Shown here: positions 23,156-32,609 of the stretch, piece by piece
Layout: every line of letters starts with the position of its first letter
Position numbering within the stretch: position 1 is the first letter of the stretch
Source: Shewanella hanedai
Lineage (GTDB): Bacteria > Pseudomonadota > Gammaproteobacteria > Enterobacterales > Shewanellaceae
Length of the DNA: 64,000 bases
Assembly: GCF_007197645.1 (NCBI RefSeq)
Contig: NZ_VKGK01000004.1
Span: 62,001 to 126,000 of the forward strand
Direction of reading: 5' to 3'
The notes under the pieces: model-generated
What the model was told of the DNA's origin: nothing
The model's input: only the letters and a program-made list of their open reading frames with translations
Database searches by the model: none
Translations under genes and position numbers: made by a program

Positions 23156-25762
23156 CTAAGCTGTAGGTTGCTCTTTAATGAAGTCGACAAAGAAAGACTT
23201 CAACTCAAGCTTTCTCTCATCATCTAATGGCTGGCCATCTTTGTCAGACACCAAAAATACATTGTCGACTTGCTCACCAACTGTGGTGATTTTGGCTGAG
23301 TGAATATTAAGTTCAAACAGTCTAAAGCCATTACAGAAGTGACTCATAAATTGCGGGTTATCAAGTGCCGTGACACTAATAAGCGTTCTATCCTTCTTAC
23401 GAGAGCGCAAGAACTCCACTTTGGGCTCGCTGACAAAAGAGCTAATGTTATTATTAAGACGTTGTTTAGGGATTTTTTTATTTTCAAACAATACTTCTTT
23501 GATCTTTTGCTTGATACGGGCGCGTCGCCCAGTGGTTCTTATTGGAAGCTCATCATAATCCAGTATTTTTAATGACTCCACCACATACCCATCTTTGGTT
23601 TTGGAGATATTAGCTTGTTGAACTGAGATCTGTAATGAAGCCAAGGTATTAAACAGTGTCACAAACAGGCCTGGTTTATCCTTCATATAAACGAACAAAT
23701 CACTGAAACCTTTAGTACTGCTTTCATCCAATAAAACAAGTGAATCTTCAACAGGGCTTTGCGCCATCGCGATAGAGTAACGAGCTATTTCACTGGGCTG
23801 AGCATTACTGAAAAAGGATAACGGCAATCGTTTCCAAAGCTGTTTAATTTCATCAGGAATGACCCTCAGCCCCATGAGTTCCAGTGCTTCATTCTTGTGC
23901 TCACGGACTATCGTTCGCTGCTCTAACACGTTTTCTAAGCCATTACGCAGTGCGAAACTGATCGACATATAGAGATCTCGCAGTAACGTCGCTTTCCAGT
24001 TAGTCCACAGATCATCATTTGTCGCCCTAATGTCGGCAACCGTTAAGCAGTAGAGCGCATCAAGTCTAGCTTTCGTCCCGATGGTTTTCGCAAGGTTATT
24101 TACTTCCGAAGGGTCATATATATCTAATCTCTGGGTGGATAATGATAACAACAAATGGTTTTTAACTAACCAGACGATCACTTTAGCTTGCGATGGTTTT
24201 AGCTCATGAAAAGTAGCAAATTGCATCGCATCGACAGCGCCCAATTCACTATGATCACCACCACGCCCTTTACCTAAATCATGGAACAAAGCGGCCAACA
24301 ACAACACCTCTTTATTGGCGATAGCTTTGTAAACTGCTGAAGGGTGCGTAAGCGCCTGAGTTTCTGGTTTATCGTTGAGTGAATATAAGTACTTAAGGAG
24401 TTTATGTGTATGTTCATCAACGGGATAAACATGATATAGATCGAATTGCATCTGACCCACAATTTCACGCCACTGTGGAAGGTATGACGCTAATATTCCA
24501 TGTTTATGCATTAACGAAAGTGCAAGTCCCATGCCCTGTGGATGACGAAATAGAGAGATAAACTCTTTACGGCAACTGTGAAAATCTTGCAGATCACCAA
24601 GCAGTCTTCGTCTAACCTGACGGATTAATCGAATCGTCTGCGGCGTAATACCAACAATATCATCCGCGTTTTCAGCAATATGCGTAAACAGCGCAATAAG
24701 CTGCTTACGATCAACAAAAACATCATCGTGGCATGCGTTGATCAATCCATTATTGATTTCAAAATGCTCACTTAGCGGAGTTGATTTTTTATCTGTTTGT
24801 TCAAGTATTTCATCTTTAAAGTACTGCAACAGCATTTGATTAAGTTCACTGATCCGCCTCATTGCACGGTATAGCTGGCGCATCATTTTTTCGATAGCAA
24901 GGTGACTGTTGTCTCCAAACCCCATCAGTCGCGCAACATCGCTTTGCAAAGAGATAAGCAATCGGTTTTCAGATCGTTGTGCTGCCGCATGTAGCGCCCA
25001 GCGTGTACGCCAGATAAAATGTTGTGACTCTAATAATTCGGCATATTCGTCGGCAGTAAAGAAACCAAACCGTCTTAAAGCTGCCATATCTTTTGCTGCG
25101 AAATATTTACGGGTTACCCAAATCAAGGTTTGAATATCACGCATGCCACCGGGGCTATTTTTCAGATTGGGTTCTAAGCTAAAGGCACTCCCCTGCGCCT
25201 TTTGATGTCGTTCATCTTGCTCATTTACTTTCGCTTTAAAGAAAACTTCACTGCTCCAGAGCGTATCGCCATAAAGTTTTTCTAACACCTCTTTAGCATG
25301 CGACTCAGGTCCGGTTAAATGACGGATTTCAAAGAGGGAAGTCGCTATCGTTACGTCCTCTTCACACACCTTATCAATTTCATTCAGCCCAAGAACGGTG
25401 TGACCAAGTTCGAGACCTAAATCCCAAAGTTGAGTAAAGAAATGACCAATCTGTGAGGCTTGATGAGGACTGAGTTCATGAGAAAATAATACACAAATAT
25501 CGATGTCAGAATAGAGATGTAAAGTTTGACGACCATACCCGCCTACGGCATTGAGAGATATGTCTTCGGTAGCAAGATCTGCGCATTCCCAGAGGTGGAG
25601 AAGTAAGGAGTCAAAAAAATCAGAGCGTAGCTTTACAATTTCGTCGATGGCAACGTGGGTAAAGTTTTCATTAAAGTAGTTATCAGCATCTTGGATTATT
25701 TGTTTATAATCGGTAATGCCCATTTTTGAACTGAATTGAGGTGATATACCAGAGTCAGACAT
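23156..25762 (-). CDS. glnD: Bifunctional PII uridylyltransferase/uridylyl-removing enzyme
   Basis: 868 residues with the start I favour (MSDSGISPQF, ATG 25762, AGGAG upstream); an ATG at 25789 adds nine residues with no ribosome binding site. Order: nucleotidyltransferase domain with GGYGRQTLHLYSDIDICVLF (about residues 80-100), then SPGGMRDIQTL; HD domain with ALFHDLGKGRGGDHSELG (about 500); two ACT domains (about 680-760 and 790-860). It uridylylates and deuridylylates PII according to glutamine. Length and both active sites are intact. The usual neighbours map, dapD or rpsB are absent, so it may be a second copy or a moved gene. Confidence 0.9.
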   Translation of the reverse strand: MSDSGISPQFSSKMGITDYKQIIQDADNYFNENFTHVAIDEIVKLRSDFFDSLLLHLWECADLATEDISLNAVGGYGRQTLHLYSDIDICVLFSHELSPHQASQIGHFFTQLWDLGLELGHTVLGLNEIDKVCEEDVTIATSLFEIRHLTGPESHAKEVLEKLYGDTLWSSEVFFKAKVNEQDERHQKAQGSAFSLEPNLKNSPGGMRDIQTLIWVTRKYFAAKDMAALRRFGFFTADEYAELLESQHFIWRTRWALHAAAQRSENRLLISLQSDVARLMGFGDNSHLAIEKMMRQLYRAMRRISELNQMLLQYFKDEILEQTDKKSTPLSEHFEINNGLINACHDDVFVDRKQLIALFTHIAENADDIVGITPQTIRLIRQVRRRLLGDLQDFHSCRKEFISLFRHPQGMGLALSLMHKHGILASYLPQWREIVGQMQFDLYHVYPVDEHTHKLLKYLYSLNDKPETQALTHPSAVYKAIANKEVLLLAALFHDLGKGRGGDHSELGAVDAMQFATFHELKPSQAKVIVWLVKNHLLLSLSTQRLDIYDPSEVNNLAKTIGTKARLDALYCLTVADIRATNDDLWTNWKATLLRDLYMSISFALRNGLENVLEQRTIVREHKNEALELMGLRVIPDEIKQLWKRLPLSFFSNAQPSEIARYSIAMAQSPVEDSLVLLDESSTKGFSDLFVYMKDKPGLFVTLFNTLASLQISVQQANISKTKDGYVVESLKILDYDELPIRTTGRRARIKQKIKEVLFENKKIPKQRLNNNISSFVSEPKVEFLRSRKKDRTLISVTALDNPQFMSHFCNGFRLFELNIHSAKITTVGEQVDNVFLVSDKDGQPLDDERKLELKSFFVDFIKEQPTA

Positions 25763-25971
25763 GTTTCTCCTGCGGTTATTTGCATCCAATATAACTTAAG
25801 GTTTATTCAAAAAATCAAACCGTTATGCAATGGCCTATATGAGAAATAGAGTAGACGATCCAAATATAAATTACAAATCGACAACAGTATGTCAACGTCA
25901 CAGAGTATCAAGACGAATACTCTTCATAGTGATACTTAAGCGGCGACCTCAAACAATAATAACGCTTTGCT

Positions 25972-25999
25972 GTAAACCACTCCTCTCAGAGTGATTTAC
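25972..25999 (-). terminator. Hairpin between the DUF3083 gene and glnD
   Basis: Arms GTAAACCACTC (25972-25982) and GAGTGATTTAC (25989-25999), one mismatch. It stands 26 bp after the stop of the minus-strand gene at 26026. No long U-tail. Confidence 0.5.
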
Positions 26000-26025
26000 A
26001 AAATCTAACGGTAATGGCTAGATGA

Positions 26026-27111
26026 TTAGCTAATTAACTCTTCAGGCGCTTGATAACTAATATGTTGATGGAACCGTACAATCAGTTCTTCACGTGATTT
26101 ATCTAACGCTAATTCAGAAGTTAAACTCTTTAATGCCTCTTCTGCTCGATTTAAAAAACGACCAAGTCCGCCACCTTTACAATCTTTAACTCCTGCAGCA
26201 ATGGTAAAGCTGACCATTTCAGCCAAATGATCACCAGCCCAATGACGAATATATTGTTGCTCTTCTACATTCGGGTCGAAACCGAGCATCTGCACTTCAT
26301 CAGTGCCATCGACTTGATCATATTTACTGTTACGCACTAATGGTGTTAACCCATTAGCAACCATAGCAATCTGCTTAAGTTGTTTGGCTGATGTAGCTTG
26401 AACAAACGCATCCTCTAGCTTCTGATACAGTGGCGAAAAGTCGGTGGCTTGTTCAGGTAAAAAAGCCTGCTTGAGCTTGCGACTTAAAGGCAATTTCACC
26501 GTAACGTAGCATAATGAGCCATGCCCTTCTGGGAGCGGACAATCTCTTGCGGTATACCTGTCACTGATAGAGCGTAGCTTGTACCCATAGCTCTCTTTGT
26601 TGCCCTTAGCATGAGCAAACAGATCATAAGAGAGATGTTGATGATCACGAATTTTAATTGTGAGGTTTTTCTCAGGTAACTGAGGCATCAGTTTCGCGAG
26701 AAAATGCTGCACTTTAATATGAAAACTCGCTGAGTTACTGCGAATGTCTTCACCAGTTGCTAGGAATACAACTCGTATTTTACGGGCTCGGTAATCATCC
26801 TGACTATGCAGACTTTGCGCTTCATGATACTCAGGATTATAAAAAAAGATGATCTGCTCTGCCGTTGGGAAACAATACGCTTCAGCGTGGAAACGCACGA
26901 CGGGGAGTTTATCGTTAGTGATAACGTGAAGATTATATAACTCCTCTTGCTCCGCTAGATTAAAAATGGTTCGACTAAGAGTTTGGTAACACGTTTTGTA
27001 ATCAGGATAATGGGCCAACAAAGCGTCCGTTACTTTGATCTCTGCAGTGATATATTGATTGCTTCGAACATCCTTGGGTACGTACACTTTTTGCTGATGG
27101 CTAAGGGACAT
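26026..27111 (-). CDS. DUF3083-type conserved hypothetical protein
   Basis: 361 residues from the ATG at 27111, which has AAGGAG 6-7 nt upstream; an upstream ATG (27198) would add 29 residues with a poor site. Soluble, no signal peptide. The C-terminal part carries GTDEVQMLGFDPN, then QQYIRHWAGDH and CKGGGLGRFLNRAEEA. I recall this family as DUF3083, limited to gammaproteobacteria such as Shewanella, without known function. It is transcribed toward glnD, 260 bp before it. Confidence 0.7.
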   Translation of the reverse strand: MSLSHQQKVYVPKDVRSNQYITAEIKVTDALLAHYPDYKTCYQTLSRTIFNLAEQEELYNLHVITNDKLPVVRFHAEAYCFPTAEQIIFFYNPEYHEAQSLHSQDDYRARKIRVVFLATGEDIRSNSASFHIKVQHFLAKLMPQLPEKNLTIKIRDHQHLSYDLFAHAKGNKESYGYKLRSISDRYTARDCPLPEGHGSLCYVTVKLPLSRKLKQAFLPEQATDFSPLYQKLEDAFVQATSAKQLKQIAMVANGLTPLVRNSKYDQVDGTDEVQMLGFDPNVEEQQYIRHWAGDHLAEMVSFTIAAGVKDCKGGGLGRFLNRAEEALKSLTSELALDKSREELIVRFHQHISYQAPEELIS

Positions 27112-27585
27112 AAATACTCCTTGTGATAAGTTAACCATGTGTATCTTGGCGTAGATTATAGCGATAAGTTGTGACAAAAATGCTGCAGTAGAACACACTT
27201 TTAGCTACGCAACTTTATGGACACTTACTTATCCTAAGTTTGCATAACATCATACCGTTCGAATGTGATTTATTTCTTAAAATCAATCTGTAAGAGAATC
27301 AAGGCTGTGACAAATAACTCTGAAATATGTGAGCTTAATCACTTAAGCTTCAGGGCATTCGTACAATACAATATTACCTCCTAGTAAACTAAAATCAGAA
27401 TAACTATGTCGTCACTGCCGAGAAACATTTTTTGGCGGTGTAAGAGTGCGCCATTGGTACTAAATCCCCAAACAAGTTCAAACCGCAAGGTTCAGCATCT
27501 TGAGATCGCTTGGAGATACTCATGCACACTTTGATCCTATTCGTTAGGGCGCAGAACTGCTAAATAAAATGGAAAAAAGCAATAA
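27112..27585. promoter_or_regulatory. Divergent promoter region with a 5' hairpin before the permease gene
   Basis: 474 bp between the DUF3083 gene and the permease. A hairpin CACTGCC (27413-27419) / GGCGGTG (27434-27440, one G-U pair) lies about 145 bp upstream of the permease start. I saw no clear PurR box and no purine riboswitch core, so purine control is only a guess. No ORF is present. Confidence 0.45.
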
Positions 27586-28986
27586 ATGAGTACCCCAAAC
27601 AATAAATCCGATCTTCATGCTAACGAATGTCTAGACGAAGATATGACAAACATAAATAAAGATGCAGACACTGCTAATCAAAACGGTTTTTTTGAACGTT
27701 TTTTTAAACTATCAGCCCATAACACCACTTTCTCGACAGAAATCATCGCAGGTATTACGACCTTCATGACCATGGTGTATATCGTATTTGTAAATCCACA
27801 AATTCTCTCAGCGGCAGGAATGGACCCCAGCGCGGTCTTTGTGGTTACCTGTATGATCAGTGCTATCGGTTGTATTGGTATGGGTTTAATCGCTAACCTC
27901 CCTATCGCACTCGCGCCAGCCATGGGACTCAACGCCTTTTTTGCTTTCTCTGTTGTAGTTGGGATGGGGATCAGCTGGCAAACAGGCATGGGCACCATTT
28001 TCTGGGGGGCTGTCTGCTTCACTATCATCTCGATATTAGGAATACGATCGTGGATCTTAAGCAATATACCTAAGTGTCTGCGTGTGGGTATTCCAAGTGG
28101 TATCGGTTTGCTTATTGCCTTTGTCGGCTTTAGCAATGCAGGATTTGTGGTCGCAAGCCCTGCAACCATGGTGACAGTAGGCGATTTAAGCTCGCTGCAA
28201 TGTGTCTTAGGTGCCTTAGGCTTCTTTATTATCGTGATCCTCGCCTCACGAGGAATTCATGCTGCCGTACTGATATCGATTGCAATTATCACCACCATTG
28301 CCGCATTAATGGGAGATATTGAGTACACAGGCATCATTTCAATGCCACCAAGCATCACCAACACTGTAGGCCAACTCGATCTGGTTGGCTCATTAGATGT
28401 CGCGCTAATGGGGATCATCTTCTCCTTTGCTTTAGTTAGCTTATTTGATAGTTCAGGCACCATGATTGGTGTCACCGAGAAGTGTGGTTTTACCGATAAG
28501 CGTGGCCGTTTTCCTCGCATGAAACAAGCCTTGATGACCGACTCAGTCACATCCGTTGCTGGTGCCTATATGGGCACATCAACCGTGACCGCATACATTG
28601 AAAGCTCGGCGGGTGTCGCAGCTGGAGGACGTACAGGGTTAACCGCTATCGTGGTAGGTCTGCTGTTTATTTTAGTTATTTTCTTCTCGCCGCTAGCCGC
28701 GATGGTGCCTGGTTACGCCGTTGCTGGCGCCTTAATATATGTCGGTATTTTGATGTCATCAGAGCTTGCTAAAATTGACTGGGACGATCTAACTGAGTCA
28801 GCACCAGCCTTTATTACTGCCATAATGATGCCTTTTACCTTTTCAATCACCGAAGGAGTTGCCGCAGGCTTCATCACTTACTGTGTCTTGAAAGTCGGAA
28901 CCAATCGCTGGCGTGAAATTCACCCCGGAGTTGCGATTGTAGCACTGCTGTTTATCTTCAAATTTATCTTTGTTGATACTCATTAA
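27586..28986 (+). CDS. NCS2-family purine permease (AzgA/PbuG-like)
   Basis: 466 residues, about 12-14 membrane segments in the inner membrane. The N-terminus has the group signature TTFSTEIIAGITTFMTMVYI followed by VFVNPQIL, and inside are SLFDSSGTMIGV and TSTVTAYIESSAGVAAGGRT, which mark the AzgA-type hypoxanthine/guanine/adenine proton symporters. The exact base taken up cannot be read from sequence. The gene is monocistronic and convergent with the DUF3297 gene. Confidence 0.9.
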   Translation: MSTPNNKSDLHANECLDEDMTNINKDADTANQNGFFERFFKLSAHNTTFSTEIIAGITTFMTMVYIVFVNPQILSAAGMDPSAVFVVTCMISAIGCIGMGLIANLPIALAPAMGLNAFFAFSVVVGMGISWQTGMGTIFWGAVCFTIISILGIRSWILSNIPKCLRVGIPSGIGLLIAFVGFSNAGFVVASPATMVTVGDLSSLQCVLGALGFFIIVILASRGIHAAVLISIAIITTIAALMGDIEYTGIISMPPSITNTVGQLDLVGSLDVALMGIIFSFALVSLFDSSGTMIGVTEKCGFTDKRGRFPRMKQALMTDSVTSVAGAYMGTSTVTAYIESSAGVAAGGRTGLTAIVVGLLFILVIFFSPLAAMVPGYAVAGALIYVGILMSSELAKIDWDDLTESAPAFITAIMMPFTFSITEGVAAGFITYCVLKVGTNRWREIHPGVAIVALLFIFKFIFVDTH

Positions 28987-29076
28987 CTGATACCGCAGAA
29001 AACTTATCTATTGCCCTGTGAATTAACGGCCTCTATATGGCAACCAAGAACAGAGCAATAGCGTTAACAGTGCGGC

Positions 29077-29331
29077 TTAACCTTTGCTATAAAAGACTTC
29101 AACAGTCCCTTTTACCGTCATCATAAGCGGTTGCCCACGACGATCTAAGGCTTTGTGCGACGGGACTTTTACCCAACCTTCACTGATGCAATATTCTTCA
29201 ACATCAAAACGCTCTTTGCCATTAAGCATAATACCTATTTCGTGCTCGAATATTTCAGCCACATGATGTGGGCTACGAGGATTGACGGAAAGGCGATCCG
29301 GTAAAGTTGGTAGCGATGTAGTATCGTTCAT
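29077..29331 (-). CDS. DUF3297 family protein
   Basis: 84 residues from the ATG at 29331. The sequence PDRLSVNPRSPHHVAEIFEH, then GIMLNGKERFDVEEYCISEG and WVKVPSHK...DRRGQPL is the DUF3297 pattern end to end, and the length is typical. The longer frame upstream has no family support. Cytoplasmic, function unknown. Convergent with the permease gene. Confidence 0.88.
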   Translation of the reverse strand: MNDTTSLPTLPDRLSVNPRSPHHVAEIFEHEIGIMLNGKERFDVEEYCISEGWVKVPSHKALDRRGQPLMMTVKGTVEVFYSKG

Positions 29332-29488
29332 GGTTGTGGCCTGTAGTAAAAATTGCTGTAAAAAATAGTCCGCTATTGTAGTCAATACAGGCCATCTGCT
29401 CAAGCGCGGCAGTAATAAATGTGAGTGTACTATTGCTATAATCTAAACAATAGCGCGACACGCTATCGGGACACAACGACAGGCAGTG

Positions 29489-29692
29489 TTATTTCTCTTT
29501 TGTTTTTTCTTTGGTTTCTTTACTCACTAACTTCCGGCATTCAGATTTTTCATACTCAGTTTGATGTCCACTTTGAGAGTGACACAAACCCCGAGCGACC
29601 AATTCAGTTGCCACATCACTTGGCAAGTTTGAGCACGCTGATCCCATCATCACAATAAAACCGATAGCGATAAATCCTTTGATATTTAACAT
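29489..29692 (-). CDS. Small putative lipoprotein
   Basis: 67 residues. Signal peptide and lipobox GSAC (Cys 20), then a short mature peptide with two more Cys (GLCHSQ, SECRKL) and a Lys/Glu-rich tail. No family recognised. Small lipoproteins of this kind are common in gammaproteobacteria. The next minus gene lies 150 bp downstream, so it is probably a separate unit. Confidence 0.55.
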   Translation of the reverse strand: MLNIKGFIAIGFIVMMGSACSNLPSDVATELVARGLCHSQSGHQTEYEKSECRKLVSKETKEKTKEK

Positions 29693-30019
29693 TCTTTATC
29701 CTTAATATTTCCATAAGTCTACATATGACGACGATTGCGATCACTCATTCAGATTAATCCCATCACCTAGATTATCTTCCATATTATTATCTTAAGTAAT
29801 CACGCTTCGCTAGTTTTATAAGCCAAAAAACTTAAGTTGCCCTCAACATCGCCAGCTCAAAAAATGACCGGTAATTATTGATTGCTATGTTTTTGACACC
29901 GTTAATTTCTTTTTAACTAAAGTAGGTTAGCTAAAGGTTGATTTATCATGATTCTCAATAGAAACTAGCACCTAATGAGAATATATTATTCAGTAACCTA
30001 GAATAGGAGTTGCTTTAAG
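29693..30019. other. Intergenic region upstream of the dCMP deaminase gene
   Basis: 327 bp without an ORF or strong hairpin. It should hold the promoters of the lipoprotein gene (minus) and of the deaminase gene (plus); AGGAG is at 30006-30010. Confidence 0.35.
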
Positions 30020-30472
30020 ATGATGACAAAATGGGCGACACGTTTTCTACAGATGGCAGAACTCGTCGCATCTTGGAGTAAAGATCCCTCCACTCAAGTG
30101 GGTGCGGTGATCACCGAAGATAACCGTATAGTCTCCTTAGGCTACAACGGCTACCCACACGGGATCTCCGATAGTGCCGAAACCGATAATCGTGAGATGA
30201 AGCTCCTCAAAACTCTCCACGCAGAAGAGAATGCTATTCTCTATGCTAAGCGCGATCTCAGCGGCTGCGAAATCTGGGTTACCCACTTTCCTTGCCCTAA
30301 CTGTGCTGCGAAGATTATCCAAACAGGTTTGAGTACAGTGCATAGCCCACAACCAAGTGAAGACTTCCTATCACGCTGGGGTGATAAGATTAAAATAAGC
30401 CAAGATATGTTCAACCAAGCCGGCGTTAAAGTCGACTGGATGCAAATTGAGCCTTCAGCGGCTGTTAAATAA
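30020..30472 (+). CDS. Deoxycytidylate (dCMP)-type deaminase
   Basis: 150 residues, zinc-dependent deaminase of the cytidine/dCMP family. Zinc ligands: H67 in HAEEN (E69 is the proton shuttle) and C92, C95 in PCPNC. It makes dUMP from dCMP, feeding dTMP synthesis; cytidine-like substrates cannot be excluded. The C-terminus (WMQIEPSAAVK) follows a segment that is repeated at 38830-38884, which marks this gene's 3' end as a probable integration site. AGGAG stands 9 nt before the ATG. Confidence 0.85.
   Translation: MMTKWATRFLQMAELVASWSKDPSTQVGAVITEDNRIVSLGYNGYPHGISDSAETDNREMKLLKTLHAEENAILYAKRDLSGCEIWVTHFPCPNCAAKIIQTGLSTVHSPQPSEDFLSRWGDKIKISQDMFNQAGVKVDWMQIEPSAAVK
30391..30445 (+). repeat. Left direct repeat, putative attL inside the dCMP deaminase 3' end
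   Basis: 55 bp (from TAAAATAAGCC to GACTGGATGCAA) matching 38830-38884 at 53 of 55 positions, same orientation. It encodes KISQDMFNQAGVKVDWMQ in the deaminase. Confidence 0.75.
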
Positions 30473-30495
30473 AGAACCTTCAGTGCCTTTTGAAG

Positions 30496-30530
30496 AAAAT
30501 AGGGACAGGATTAAGGCCTGCCCCTATTTT
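30496..30530. terminator. Bidirectional terminator between dCMP deaminase and MATE genes
   Basis: Arms AAAATAGGGACAGG (30496-30509) and CCTGCCCCTATTTT (30517-30530), one mismatch, loop of 7, with A and T runs on both sides. It suits both converging genes. Confidence 0.75.
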
Positions 30531-30573
30531 GTTGCATAAATACACAAGATTTCTCATTTGAGATTGATAAAAC

Positions 30574-31938
30574 CTAGTATGGAAAGGGATCCTTACTAGT
30601 ATTAATCACTTGCTTTAATCTATATAAAGCAAGCAATCCCATCATTATATTTGCCAAAGAAATACCAATAAAAACGCCATAACTACCACCGTACTGCCCC
30701 CCTAAATACACACAGGGTAAATAGAACCCAACACATCGTAGTAGGTTAAGCATTAGTACATCTCGGTTCTGTTTAAAGCTATAACATACGGCATTATTAA
30801 CTAAAAATAGCCCTGTTCCCGTTAGCGTCAATGGCACCCATTGAAAATAAAACTCCAACAAGTCAGCTACCAATGGATCCTTAGTAAAACTGATCACAAT
30901 GAATGGATATATCAGCCAAAAAAACACAGCTTGTACAACTCCCCAGCCAAGCACAAGCCAAACCACAAAGCGAAGCCCTTCAACAACTCGTTCATGTTGA
31001 TTTAAACTCAAGTTTTGCTTGATGAAAGGCACCACTGCTGCATTAATCGCTAACACAAAAGCCAGCGGCAAAGTGGTTAATAAATTAGTTAAACCAAAAG
31101 CTGCCACGGCAAAATCGCCAAACTGTGCAATCATGATGGTGGCGATAGCAGTACTAAGAGGAATAAGTAGACGGTTAAATGCAACGGTAGCAGTTAATGC
31201 GATGAATTCACTCCATAAGGCGATATGCCTATTTAGGCCTTCCAACTGGTGCTCATGAAGTTGATATTTATCTTTGAGTATTTTTACGACGAACACGGAA
31301 CAAACTAATCTAGCCAAAAAGCTAGCCCAGGCCGCACCAACAATACCTAGACCGTCCCATTGAGCGACGCCAAAAATCAATAACGGATCAATGACCACAT
31401 TAATTAACGTCGCCAGCAATAACAAACGCCCAGCACTTTTGGCATTACCACCGCCCCGCAACAAACCTGTGCCAACCATGCAAAATGCCAATAGCGGATA
31501 ACCTAAGAACCAAATTTTTAAATAGTCCTGACCCAACAAAGCTATCTGGTTATTAGCCCCCAATAAATTAAAAATTGCAGGAGCTGCAAAAAAACCAATG
31601 ACACTTATAGGAAGAGTTATCACTTGGCTAAAAGATAATCCAGCCAGAATGGTGTGCGCAGTACGACGCCTATCATTTAATGCCACACTTTCAGCCACAT
31701 GAATGGAAGCCGTCATTTCTGTACCAATCAATACTGCTATCAGTATAAGAACAACGGGCCCTAAATAACCCATCGCACTTAATGCATCAACACCCAGCTG
31801 ACTGATAAACCAGGTATCCACCAGATTAAAACTAATCACAGCCAATAAACCAATAAGGATATGCAGAGTATTAACAAGCAGACGTTTTTTTACCGAATGG
31901 TGTAATAAAGGATTATCTGCACTTTGCGTCACATTCAT
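30574..31938 (-). CDS. MATE-family efflux transporter, last gene of the island operon
   Basis: 454 residues, 12 membrane segments, two MATE halves (NLVDTWFISQLGVDALSAMG in the first half; the second after about residue 240). The closest group looks like the DinF-like MATE proteins, which exchange H+ or Na+ for drugs or metabolites. It starts one base after the GrpB-like stop, so it is cotranscribed with the biosynthetic genes. In this setting it most likely exports the cluster's product (inference). Confidence 0.88.
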   Translation of the reverse strand: MNVTQSADNPLLHHSVKKRLLVNTLHILIGLLAVISFNLVDTWFISQLGVDALSAMGYLGPVVLILIAVLIGTEMTASIHVAESVALNDRRRTAHTILAGLSFSQVITLPISVIGFFAAPAIFNLLGANNQIALLGQDYLKIWFLGYPLLAFCMVGTGLLRGGGNAKSAGRLLLLATLINVVIDPLLIFGVAQWDGLGIVGAAWASFLARLVCSVFVVKILKDKYQLHEHQLEGLNRHIALWSEFIALTATVAFNRLLIPLSTAIATIMIAQFGDFAVAAFGLTNLLTTLPLAFVLAINAAVVPFIKQNLSLNQHERVVEGLRFVVWLVLGWGVVQAVFFWLIYPFIVISFTKDPLVADLLEFYFQWVPLTLTGTGLFLVNNAVCYSFKQNRDVLMLNLLRCVGFYLPCVYLGGQYGGSYGVFIGISLANIMMGLLALYRLKQVINTSKDPFPY

Positions 31939-31939
31939 T

Positions 31940-32599
31940 TTAATCTGTCAAAGCACTTTGTTTGTGAAACTTCGATTGCTTCCACTTTTCTGCATCTGCG
32001 AGAATATCGCAATACGCATCCATCTTGCGCACCGAATATGAGAATAAATCTGGGCTGTCAGCTAACGCCTGTATTTTGTAAGCCTGATATAAGTCTCTTT
32101 TGTCCGGTTCAGCCCTAAGATAATCGCGAAATAAACACGGGGCGACAAAAAGAGCTTGCGATGAATTAGCTAAATGAATCACATAACAACGGTCGGTTTC
32201 TACACGCCAATACCAACAGCTTTTTTCGTTAATTGGACTGCTGCCGTAAAACTCGTATCCCAACTTAGCCATCAAGGCTTGCACTGTTTCATCGTCAGGC
32301 ATAAAGAGAGAGACCGCCACCATATCAATGATACCTTTGGATGTCATACCTTCAATAGATGTACTGCCGATATGCTGAACTTCACTTAAGCCAAGCTCAT
32401 TTCCCTGCTGGTTTAAACGCAATAATTCTTTAGCAAACCATTGCGGCCATTGGTCATTGTAAGGCAGTTGTTCTAATCTAATCTCAGGTGCTTTCAACGA
32501 CAGTAAACGGCGAAATGTTTTATCAACTGGCTCACCATTCAAGTCATCATGTTTATGCTTAAGTCCCTTTAACAGTCTGACATGTTCCATATTAATCAT
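31940..32599 (-). CDS. GrpB-family (UPF0157) nucleotidyltransferase-fold protein
   Basis: About 219 residues from the ATG at 32599, which has AGGAGT 6 nt upstream; GTG codons at 32602 and 32605 are alternatives. The GrpB domain begins near residue 38 with RLEQLPYNDQWPQWFAKELL, then VQHIGSTSIEGMTSKGIIDM and later EKSCWYWRVE, RCYVIHL and DYLRAEPDKRDLYQAYK. The fold is that of minimal nucleotidyltransferases. Standalone members have unknown substrates. Here it may activate or attach a group to the product, but that is a guess. Confidence 0.8.
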   Translation of the reverse strand: MINMEHVRLLKGLKHKHDDLNGEPVDKTFRRLLSLKAPEIRLEQLPYNDQWPQWFAKELLRLNQQGNELGLSEVQHIGSTSIEGMTSKGIIDMVAVSLFMPDDETVQALMAKLGYEFYGSSPINEKSCWYWRVETDRCYVIHLANSSQALFVAPCLFRDYLRAEPDKRDLYQAYKIQALADSPDLFSYSVRKMDAYCDILADAEKWKQSKFHKQSALTD

Positions 32600-32609
32600 C
32601 ACCACACTC

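Noticed and set aside
27199-27585. Purine riboswitch or PurR box before the NCS2 permease
   Set aside because: No three-way junction core and no ACGCAAAC-type palindrome; only an unrelated hairpin is present.
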